NCBI GenBank assembly: GCA_023362775.1
Contig: JALMGJ010000003.1
Location: 76,741,355 to 76,805,354, forward strand
Reading direction: 5' to 3'
Length of the DNA: 64,000 bases
DNA from: Charina bottae
Lineage: Eukaryota; Chordata; Lepidosauria; Squamata; Charinaidae
Position numbers and translations under genes: made by a program. Every line of letters begins with the position of its first letter. Position 1 is the first letter of the stretch. This document shows positions 55,700-64,000 of this stretch, piece by piece. Under the pieces are notes generated by a model. That model searched no databases, had not been told where the DNA came from, and saw nothing but the letters and a program-made list of their open reading frames with translations.

Positions 55700-58600
55700 G
55701 GTAGTTTTGCTTCTGTATATGCATGGAAGTACGTGGAAATAAACATACAGGTATTGTTGGGGGGGAGAGGGCAGAGTAACTAGTTGATGGGAAAGAGGCA
55801 GGATCACACAATATAGGGAAAAATACTTTATTGTTGTTGCCTGGAAAATGGAGATGCATTCCTTTGTCAATTCCTCAGCAGATATGACATCTCGCTTGCC
55901 AAAGTAATCTAAATTCTTCCCAATGGACTTGACTGTTGGTGATATATTAGAAAGGAACAAGATATATGTGAAACATTTCATGCCAAACTAAAGGGGCTAA
56001 AAAGTTGCTCTAAATGGTTTTTAATTGGAAAATGTTAATAAGGGGCTGTTTTTAAACAGCGGTGGAAAATGCATACTGGTCAGTACATATTATTTTGCTT
56101 TTGTTTCATTGTCCATTTGATTTTTATTCTATGTTATTTAAACTTTCACAAGTCTTGCCTTGGATCCTAAAAACTAATTCTAATCATGTGTGTAATACAC
56201 CGATTATAACTGCAATTGGTAACTTGGAATATTGATCTTTTTTAAATCAAGGAAGTGAAAGTAATCAGAGCTTTAACTAATGGGTTACTTAATTATCCTC
56301 ATAATGATCAAATAATAGTGTGGAAAAATACTTTTGATTTTTGAAATAGGGTAGAGACTACTAAAGCTTTAAACTGCTTTTTCTACCATACATTCCGACC
56401 GTGTTTCAAGTGTATGTTTTATTTAGGCTGTAAAATCTTGACAATATATCTAACTTGCCTTCTTTATTCCTCTAAATATTTTGAAGCTGCTGCTGTAATT
56501 TTCAATGGAATGTGGAACAGTCAAGTAATCCTTGCCCTGGATTCCCCACCTCCCCCCAAATAATGATTAAATTAAATGCAGGCAGGGTTGGGGGGAACAA
56601 AGAGACCCTTGACTAGCTTCTGAGAGTTAACGTTCCAGCCAGTTGTGGTAATGACCTACAGTTCTGTGCATGATTCATATACAGACCAAAGCTTTGAGGC
56701 AGCGGGAGAAGTTTGAGTGTGAGTATGTGTACATGACAAGTATATATGTGTGTACATGTACTTGTGGCTTCTTTTGCCATTCTAGTCTTAGGCTGAAAAA
56801 AGTTGTTCAAGTGTACAATTAAGCAAGATTTTGACCTTAGGTCAAGAATGTCAGCTTATCCTTCAGACTTTTTTTTTATCCTATGTATATGAATGATAGT
56901 CCACTGCTAAAAAAAATAGTGGATTTATTTTGTTTAAAAAAAGGTGGATTTATTTTGTTAGTGTGGAACTCTTCTTTGACTTTCCATTATTTACTTATAA
57001 ATCTGTAGTCTCTCTTTCATGTTACACCATTGGTAAAAGATATCTTTATTTGATTGCTTCCTGTGAATCCAAGGATACATTTTTCACTTATAGAACTGAA
57101 ATGTGCATCATTGTCTGGAGAATGCTGGGTATTGTCTGTTTTTACTATCTCTTCATATTCAGTGAAATCTCCCTTCTGACCATTTTAGCCGGTGTCTTTG
57201 CCTCCATGTGCACTGACTCCTGATTCCATAATTCAGATCTAGTTTCCAAAATTGCTTTTGTAACCATGACATTTCCTGCCTAATGCTGTATATTCATTAA
57301 TTTCAGTGTGACATAGGTTATCAGCTAGCCTGATTTCCCTTTATGCATGTCTTCTTTCCTCATTTCCTGAACCAGCATAGTTCAGCATTTCAAAAGCATA
57401 GTAGCTTTCCACAATTACTTAAACAGTTACCACTTTAGCATTTTTGCATGAGTACGTAAACTGTTAGTTAATACGGAAAAAATAAATAGTGTAAAATCAG
57501 CCACATTTTAAAAAGTGCTGGTCAGCAAACGACCATATAGCCATGAAGCTGAGTACCAGTACTGGATATTTTGGTTAAAAAAATTGAAGCTCTGGGATGC
57601 TTTGAATGTCAATTGCTTATTAAAATAATTCCTATTAAGAAAATTGCATCTATGACATCTTTTGGACCTTTTGTAGTAGAGACAGTTAAAACAGATCTAA
57701 CTTCCTTGAGTTCTTTTTGTTGAAAGAGGACTGAAGAATATAGTTGCAGAATTCCTTAGTTACTGGGGCACTATTGGTTCTTTCTTTTTTCTCACTTTTT
57801 AAAAAACTCCAGCAATCATAAAAGGTTTCCTTTGTCAGTTTCCAGCATTGATTTATTTACTTAGCAATTAATCTGGCCACCCAAGGATGGTTATGTGGGA
57901 GTTGAGGGCATATGTTGAAATTGAGCATGAAAATTCAAACCATTTGAACATTCTGATGCTCCTGCTTATTTTTATATTTGGTGAAGTGTTTAGAGAGTCA
58001 ATTCACTAATCACAACCTGTTAATAGCTTATAACTTATCAGGACACAGATAACAGATCATGTCCAATTACATATATTTTTTAAAAAGCTGTGTATCTTGT
58101 TGGAATGAAGACTTAGAGCAAAATAATAATTAATAGGCTCATTGAAAGAGGAAAGAATGACATAGTGAATGACCTCCCAATCCATCCTGTTTCCAATATT
58201 AGTTTCATTAGGCATATTCATTCTTCAGTCATTTAGTAAAAGATAGCCCAGTGTCCAGTAATAAGAGAATTTTACATTGGTTGGATGAGTCATCAATCCA
58301 GTATGACAGCAAAATAAAGTAAAATAAAACAAACTCCATTATTGTAAATTAAAGAACTGACCATTCTGTTAAGATAATTATTTTGAAACAAAAAATTAGC
58401 CAATTTCATAGACTTTTTTCTCCTGCCTCTTCTATAAGTAGATGATCAATCAGAAAAAACATTTACAATTAGATTACGTTTTGTTCCTCCACTGTTCCTC
58501 AATATTATGAATCTGAGCTAAATTGTGCCCCCCCCCCAGTGATGCCTTGATTCTAAAGGATTGTGGATTGTGTCACATTTTCACTGGGTAGATATAATTC

Positions 58601-59290
58601 AGTCTGATCTCCTAGGCATATTAGGATAAATATACCTGTACTGTTCTTTTTCCCTAGCTAGGGGTAGTGTGAAATCATAGTTTTCAACCCATACTAACAT
58701 CAAATGAGGAAGCCTTCCCTAGTCTGCAAAAGCCTGGCACTGAAGCTCAGTGAAGGACTTCAAAGTATTTAAGAAACAGAAAGGGGAAAAAGCAAGGTAT
58801 GGAGAACATAAAGAGAATGGCTTTTGGATTTTTTCCCCCAACCACTTTGTAGTAGCTCTGCTCTGGGTCATTTGACCAGAATGAATGGGACCTTAGGGAC
58901 GGAGCAGTCAGCAGCATTCTGAACCACTGCTCAACTGCCTCTCCTACAGTGATGCCTTGGAGGATTTTTTCCCCTGTCCATTTGCTTGTTTTTTCCTCCA
59001 CACTCCGAGCCAAATCTGGCCCAATTTTGAACTCCAACTTTCTTTTGTTGGCTTTTTCCACCACACAAACATTTCATTTTCAGAGAGTTATCTTGCTGAT
59101 GGACAGTCCTGAACCCCTTTATGCTATTCCTTTGCAACATTCTGCTGGGTTGGAAAGAATAAAAAGGCAAAGTTATTTAAAGGGTTAAGATATTTTGAAG
59201 CATCTGAGAGAAGGCATAACTGAACAAAGAATTGGTTTAATGGAGAAAGAAAATAAAGTACATGGTGATAAACCAGAATATTTCTTAGTG
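55700..59290. other. Long stretch of intronic DNA without recognised elements
   Basis: The longest repeat-poor part of the window. A possible old LINE-like tail near 57850-57900 is too weak to call. No exon, tRNA or snRNA seen. A 105-codon minus frame at 58747-59064 has no recognised similarity. If part of the window holds conserved regulatory sequence, this is a reasonable place to look. Confidence 0.5.
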
Positions 59291-59299
59291 TGTAAGAGA

Positions 59300-59510
59300 G
59301 AAAACAGAGTCAATATAGTATAGTAGTTAAGTTACTGGCAGTGGGAAGACCCAGGTTCAAGGCCATCCTAAGCGGTGGAAGTCGCTGGATGACTCTCTCT
59401 CAGCCCAACCCACTGCACAGGGTTGCTCTTTGGTGAGAATATGGATAGATGCTCTGTACTCCATCTTGAACTCCTGAAGGAAAGTCACAATATAAATCTA
59501 ACAAATAAAA
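59300..59510 (+). mobile_element. Diverged tRNA-derived SINE
   Basis: AATATAGTATAGTAGTTAAG then GAAGACCCAGGTTCAAGGCC, GACTCTCTCTCAGCCCAACC and an AATAAATA-like tail. It is a diverged member of the family at 40153 with a different 3' end. Confidence 0.65.
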
Positions 59511-59803
59511 TGGAATTTTTTATTAGGTGAAGACAAGGACTAGCTATCAGACATGAAGAGGTTGGCAAAATCAATTTAGAGATTTGAGGTTGCTGGAGGG
59601 CAGAGTTTTGTTTTAGATGTGTCTTACAGCACCAATATCTGTATAGAGCAGTTGTCTTGGGGAGTTTCAATCGGATAATTAAATCCTGAACGGATCACTT
59701 GAATTTTGCTATTCCACCAGTGATTTAATTCTGAATTATCTAATAATTAATCCCTTTAATTATAAACTTTCCAAATTATATGACAATAGCAACTGAGTTC
59801 CTA

Positions 59804-60143
59804 AAAAGTAAAGGTAAAGGTTCCCCCCGCACATTTGTGCAGTCGTGTCTGACTCTAGGGGCCAGTGCTCATCTCCGTTTGTTAGCCGAACAGCCAGCGT
59901 TGTCCGAAGATGCTTCCACGGTCATGTGGCTGGCATGATGCACGTGGAACGCTGTTACCTACCCACCGAAGTGGTACCTATTAATCTACTTGCATTTGCA
60001 TGCTTTCGAATTGCTAGGTTGGCAAGGGCTGGAGCTAGTGTGGGAGCTCACTCCACACACAGGGCTAGGGATTCGAACCTCCAAACTTGCGATCTTCCGA
60101 TCGACAAGCCTGGCGTCTTACCCGCTGAGCCACCACGCCCCCT
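59804..60143 (-). mobile_element. tRNA-derived SINE with BovB-like tail
   Basis: Same family as 8934, 19934 and 40310, reverse orientation, with head GGGGGCGTGGTGGCTCAGCG on the minus strand at the right edge. The exact 13-bp duplication AACTGAGTTCCTA lies at 59791-59803 and 60144-60156. Confidence 0.92.
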
Positions 60144-60227
60144 AACTGAGTTCCTAGAGTTAGATTATTTATCATGTCTGGGAACCAGGATCTGCAGAAT
60201 TGATTCCTTATTCTAACAGAGCCTAGG

Positions 60228-60753
60228 TCTGTGGCTTGAATCATGTCAACTGGATTTCTATTTTCTCAGTAGAAACGTTTCACTCCTTATCCAAGGAGCT
60301 TCTTCAGTCTGAGTAAAGTTAGTAAGGGAATCCTTAAATATGTTTCTAGGGTGGCTGTGTGACCTTGCACCTGGGGCTAGGTCATGGTTATTTTGAGATG
60401 TTTATTTCTAAGTCCCTTTATCATCTAAAGGAGGATCGTTAAGATTACCCTGCTGCTGTTGAGCTTGCGAAATGGTCTTAAAGCTCAACAGCAGCAGGGT
60501 AATCTTAACGATCCTCCTTTAGATGATAAAGGGACTTAGAAATAAACATCTCAAAATAACCATGACCTAGCCCCAGGTGCAAGGTCACACAGCCACCCTA
60601 GAAACATATTTAAGGATTCCCTTACTAACTTTACTCAGACTGAAGAAGCTCCTTGGATAAGGAGTGAAACGTTTCTACTGAGAAAATAGAAATCCAGTTG
60701 ACATGATTCAAGCCACAGACTGTTCCACCTGGATGACTGAGAACCTTCATCGA
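60228..60753. mobile_element. Fold-back Penelope family A copy, 240-bp perfect arms, 13-bp TSD
   Basis: Two copies of the family A 3' end (last codons, 3' UTR and terminus) lie tail-outward. Arms 60227-60466 and 60481-60720 are exact reverse complements over 240 bp, separated by 14 nt. The minus-strand copy includes those 14 nt as normal element sequence, so the plus-strand copy is the shorter one. The right copy continues to the element end (CTGGATGACTGAGAACCTTC). The exact 13-bp duplication AACAGAGCCTAGG lies at 60215-60227 and 60754-60766. Both arms carry a CTGAAGA...GAAAC hammerhead-like core (plus-strand CTGAAGA at 60640-60646, GAAA 60666-60669). Confidence 0.93.
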
Positions 60754-61059
60754 AACAGAGCCTAGGGTTTTGTTTTGTTTTTTACTCAAACATTTTCAGT
60801 TTTGAAAATGAAAAAGTAAAAAAAACAGTTTGTGAAATAGCACACAGCTGTGCTATCAGAAGAATAAGGGAGGGGGGAATAAGGAGGAGAACCCACTAGT
60901 CATAGACAAGTCATAGACAAGTCCTTGTATGAGGGTAAAATCATGGATCCTGGTCAGTTCAGGTTGGGGTATGTCTATGTTCCTGTATTGCAGTTTCTTA
61001 AGCAAGAATTAAACTTGAGAGTCATGCTAGATGCTTGGAATTTATGAATACATATATAT

Positions 61060-62700
61060 ACACACACATACACACAAAGTATATATGAATTTGACTATAA
61101 TAGTAAAATCCAATACAAAGTAAACAAAGAAGAGAGAATAGAAAGAAGTAAAAAGTGCAGGAAGAAAAGAGCAAAAAGAGAGAGAAAAGTAGGAATATAA
61201 TAAAGAGAAAAGAAATATATAAAGAAGTGATTTCCAACCTTCATCACAAGTATAAACAAATTTAGTGACACTTCGCCCCTTCTAAGGTTACAAACATTTA
61301 TCTCTTCATCCCAAATCCCATCTCTTATCTATAAACAAATCCATAAAACATCATCTTTTCAGTCCTGATGTCAGCAGAAAGCCCATAAAGGGTTACCAGA
61401 GATATCTTGTTTTAACCTTGATCAAATAAACCAACTTTATATGCCTTCCTTTTACTTCTAACAGTCTTAATCTTTTTTGTTGTTGTTCAGTCGTTTAGTC
61501 GTGTCCGACTCTTTGTGACCTCATGGACCATAGCACGCCAGGCCTTCCTGTCCTCCACTGTCTCTCGGAGTTTACTCAAATTCATGTTCATTACATTGGT
61601 GATGCTATCTAACCATCTCATCCTCTGCCGTCCCCTTCTCCTTTTGCCTTCAGTCTTTCCCAGCATCAGGGTCTTTTCCAGTGAGTCCTCTCTTCGCATT
61701 AGGTGGCCAAAGTATTTGAGCTTCAGCTTCAGCATCTGTCCTTCCAATGAGCAGTCAGGGTTGATTTCCTTTAGGATTGACTGGTTTGACCTCCTTGCAG
61801 TCCAAGGGACTCTCAAGAGTCTTCTCCAGCACCACAGTTCGAAAGCATCAATTCTTCGGCGCTCAGCCTTCCTTATGGTCCAACTCTCACAGCCATACAT
61901 TACTACTGGAAAAACCATAGCTTTAACTATACGGACCTTTGTCGGCAAGGTGATGTCTCTGCTTTTTAATATGCTGTCTAGGTTTGCCATAGCTTTCCTT
62001 CCAAGAAGCAAGCGTCTTTTAATTTCATGGCTGCAGTCACCGTCTGCGGTGATCTTGGAGCCCAAGAAAATAAAATCTGTCACTGCTTCCATTTCTTCCC
62101 CTTCTATTTGCCAGGAAGTGATGGGACCAGGTGCCATGATCTGGGTTTTTTTAATGTTGAGTTTCAAGCCAGCTTTTGCACTCTCTCCTTTTACCCTCAT
62201 CAAGAGGCTCTTTAGTTCCTCTTCACTTTCTGCCATTAGGGTGGTATCATCTGCAGTTGTTGATATTTCTCCGGGCAATCTTAACTCCGGCTTCTCAGGA
62301 GACAGGTAAGGTTTTAATCTTACATTAAAAGTCTTAATCTTACATTCATTCAAATATTGTAGGATTTGATTTCTCTTCATTTCTTCTTTGTCCCATCGCA
62401 CAGAATTCTTCAAGACTTTAACAAGCCTCTTTTGTAAATCTAGTAGGAAAAAATTATCCAGATCACTCTCATGGTTTGTCATTTGTATTTCCCTTTTAAA
62501 TTTCAAAGTCTCAGCCAATTTCTTTTGTAGATCCAGTGAAACATCCTTTTCCAAGTCATTCTCTTGGTCTGTGAGTTTTAAATCCACTTTCGATACCATT
62601 TCTATCTTGTCAACTAAAATTTGTTCTATACCTGTCATTTCTTCAATAACATCTTTTGGACATCATTACTGACATTGTTGATATTGTGGCTACTATTTTC
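61060..62700 (-). mobile_element. Old LINE (possibly L1-like), split by BovB
   Basis: Two parts flank the BovB insertion: 61060-61463 and 62342-62700. The right part encodes on the minus strand an open, charged, coiled-coil-like stretch with LDLQKKLAETLKFKREIQM and LLDLQKRLVKVLKNSVRWDK, repeated in pattern. The left part ends in an A/G-rich (plus strand) 3' region resembling the tail of the L1 at 2463. The lineage is uncertain; an L1 ORF1-type protein is a guess. Confidence 0.4.
61475..62330 (-). mobile_element. BovB LINE, 5'-truncated, 11-bp TSD
   Basis: 856 bp. On the minus strand it encodes ADDTTLMAESEEELKSLLMR of the RT active-site region, then DFIFLGSKITADGDCSHEIK, TKVRIVKAMVFPVVMYGCES, FELWCWRRLLRVPWTARRSN and the C-terminus KSRTRLND. 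The tail with GAGTCGGACACGACTAAACG follows. The exact duplication GTCTTAATCTT lies at 61464-61474 and 62331-62341. Compared with BovB as I remember it, a few bases are missing just before ADD, removing the Tyr of YADD and shifting frame. The 383-codon frame starting at 62638 is a chimera of the older LINE and this BovB. Confidence 0.93.
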
Positions 62701-62811
62701 TGATTCTATTCTTCAAAAGTCTCCTTCAGTATTTTCATTATTAGAACATTTTGCAATATTTTGCAGGTTTGTAAATCTTTCCTCTACCTAAAAACTTTAA
62801 TCCCCTCTAGT

Positions 62812-63594
62812 CTATGAAGGTTCTCAGTCATCCAGGTGGAATTGTCTGTAGCTTGAATCATGTCAACTGGATTTCTATTTTCTTAATGGAAACGTTTCGC
62901 TCCTTATCCAAGGGGCTTCTTCAGTCTGAGCAAAGTTGGTAAGGGAATCCTAAATATGTTCCTAGGTAGCTGTGTGACCTTACACCTGGGGCTAGGTCAT
63001 GGTTATATTGAGATGTAATTTTTTAAGTCCTTTTATCATCTAATGGAGGGTCGTTAAAAACACCATGCTGCTGTTGAGCTTCTGAAATGGTCTTAATCTT
63101 CCTAGGCACAGAAGACAACACGGGGAGGAAGATGGGGGAGAGTTTGTGCCTGAGGCCCCCACCTCTATTCAAGGAAGGATTTTCCAAGTTGGCATAAATG
63201 GATTCCTTGACCCCTCTCTCAAACCACCTATCTTCTCTGTCTAAAATGTGAACATTAATGTCCTCAAATGAGTGTCCTTTTTCTTTTAGATGAAGATAAA
63301 CTGCTGACTCTGGTCCTGTGGTGTTATTTCTCCTGTGTTGTGCCATCCTCCTGTACATAGGTTGTTTGGTTTCTCCAATGTAGAGTTCAGAGCACTCCTC
63401 ACTGCACTGGATTGCATAAACTACATTGCTTTTCTTATGTTTTGGAGTTTGATCTTTGGGGTGTACAAGCCTCTGTCTCAGTGTGTTGGTGGGTTTGAAA
63501 TATACAGGTATGTGGTGTTTGCCAAATATCCGTTTTATCTTTTCAGACACGCCAGCCATGTAGGGAATGACCAGGTTCTTTCGTTTACTCTGAC
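62812..63594 (-). mobile_element. Penelope-like retroelement, family A, minus copy
   Basis: On the minus strand the frame down to 63023 encodes KRKNLVIPYMAGVSEKIKRI, then the GIY-YIG endonuclease NVVYAIQCSEEC and ELYIGETKQPMYRRMAQHRR, ending PPLDDKRT. It is 5'-truncated at the palindrome centre at 63594. The 3' UTR ends at 62812 with the hammerhead-like core near 62890-62925. One stem II pair is mismatched (GCCCCTT / AAGGAGC). The protein is close to that of the 4084 copy. Confidence 0.9.
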
Positions 63595-63686
63595 TCAGAG
63601 TAAACGAAAGAACCTGGTCATTCCCTACATGGCTGGCGTGTCTGAAAAGATAAAACGGATATTTGGCAAACACCACATACCTGTAT
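63595..63686 (+). repeat. Inverted 92-bp repeat of the Penelope 5' side
   Basis: The exact reverse complement of 63502-63593, around a single central base at 63594 (CTCTGACTCAGAG). It ends at the junction with the next copy at about 63686. This makes the frame 63023-63676 begin inside the inverted repeat, so its first 28 or so residues are not element protein. Confidence 0.92.
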
Positions 63687-64000
63687 GTCTATGAAGGTTC
63701 TCAGTCATCCAGGTGGAATTGTCTGTAGCTTGAATCATGTCAACTGGATTTCTATTTTCTTAATGGAAACGTTTCGCTCCTTATCCAAGGGGCTTCTTCA
63801 GTCTGAGCAAAGTTGGTAAGGGAATCCTAAATATGTTCCTAGGTAGCTGTGTGACCTTACACCTGGGGCTAGGTCATGGTTATATTGAGATGTAATTTTT
63901 AAGTCCTTTTATCATCTAATGGAGGGTCGTTAAAAACACCATGCTGCTGTTGAGCTTCTGAAATGGTCTTAATCTTCCTAGGCACAGAAGACAACACGGG
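63687..64000 (-). mobile_element. Penelope family A, second minus copy, runs off the window
   Basis: Starts GTCTATGAAGGTTCTCAGTC and is the same as 62812-63124 except for one T in a T-run (ATTTTTAAG against ATTTTTTAAG). It continues beyond 64000. The two copies are in tandem, separated by the inverted 92-bp segment. Confidence 0.9.

Larger units (their letters stand above)
37816..64000 (+). other. SRGAP2: SRGAP2 intron after the second visible exon (5' part)
   Basis: Starts with the donor GTAATG and continues past the window end. I looked for the next SRGAP2 exon (beginning around SKEVGQQLQDDL in the human protein, from memory) and did not find it. The intron is packed with the elements listed below. 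Confidence 0.85.

Noticed and set aside
60227..60720. Perfect palindrome as a CRISPR, terminator or viral structure
   Set aside because: The sequence is Penelope family A 3' end in both arms, flanked by a single TSD; this is a eukaryotic intron.
61487..62638. 383-codon ORF as a host gene
   Set aside because: Its larger part is BovB reverse transcriptase and its start lies in an older LINE; the junction is a target-site duplication.

Overview
The window looks like intronic DNA from a squamate reptile (lizard or snake). It is AT-rich, has no long host ORFs, and is full of squamate-type repeats: BovB LINEs, tRNA-derived SINEs whose 3' ends resemble the BovB tail, CR1/L2-like LINE tails, an L1, Penelope-like elements and hAT MITEs. 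The species cannot be fixed from sequence alone. One LINE tail runs into an (AATAG)n tract, a pattern described in snakes, but one example does not decide the matter.

The only host gene supported is SRGAP2 (SLIT-ROBO Rho GTPase-activating protein 2), on the plus strand. Two internal coding exons are present, at 11384-11576 and 37653-37815. Their reading phases join cleanly across a 26,076-bp intron, and together they encode the early part of the F-BAR domain. The window therefore holds the end of the preceding intron (1-11383), a complete intron (11577-37652) and the start of the next one (37816-64000). The first coding exon and the rest of the gene lie outside.

The introns are a dense record of transposition, and many insertions have readable target-site duplications (TSDs). 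Intron 1 carries an L1 (14-bp TSD), a composite SINE, a Penelope-like element with a GIY-YIG endonuclease, a hAT MITE (8-bp TSD) and a SINE (13-bp TSD). Intron 2 carries LTR-like repeats, a Tc1/mariner-like MITE, a 5S-like fragment, CR1, BovB and RTE fragments, and a second Penelope family (12-bp TSD). It also holds the most striking object in the window: a 4,921-bp, very CpG-rich, largely palindromic element at 29664-34584, with hAT-like ends and an exact 8-bp TSD. Intron 3 carries fold-back Penelope copies, a third Penelope family (15-bp TSD), hAT elements swollen by an internal 61-bp minisatellite, more SINEs and LINEs, a BovB inserted in an older LINE, and a Penelope array that runs off the window end.

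Two themes stand out. First, Penelope-like elements of three families repeatedly show inverted or fold-back structures and carry hammerhead-ribozyme-like cores (CTGAAGA, stem-loop, GAAA) near their ends. Second, hAT-type non-autonomous elements range from 124 bp to 4.9 kb. Some share a GC-rich subterminal repeat, some contain minisatellites, and the largest looks like a composite built from duplicated and inverted GC-rich segments, possibly captured host promoter or exon DNA. All long ORFs in the GC-rich element and in the microsatellites are judged non-genic.
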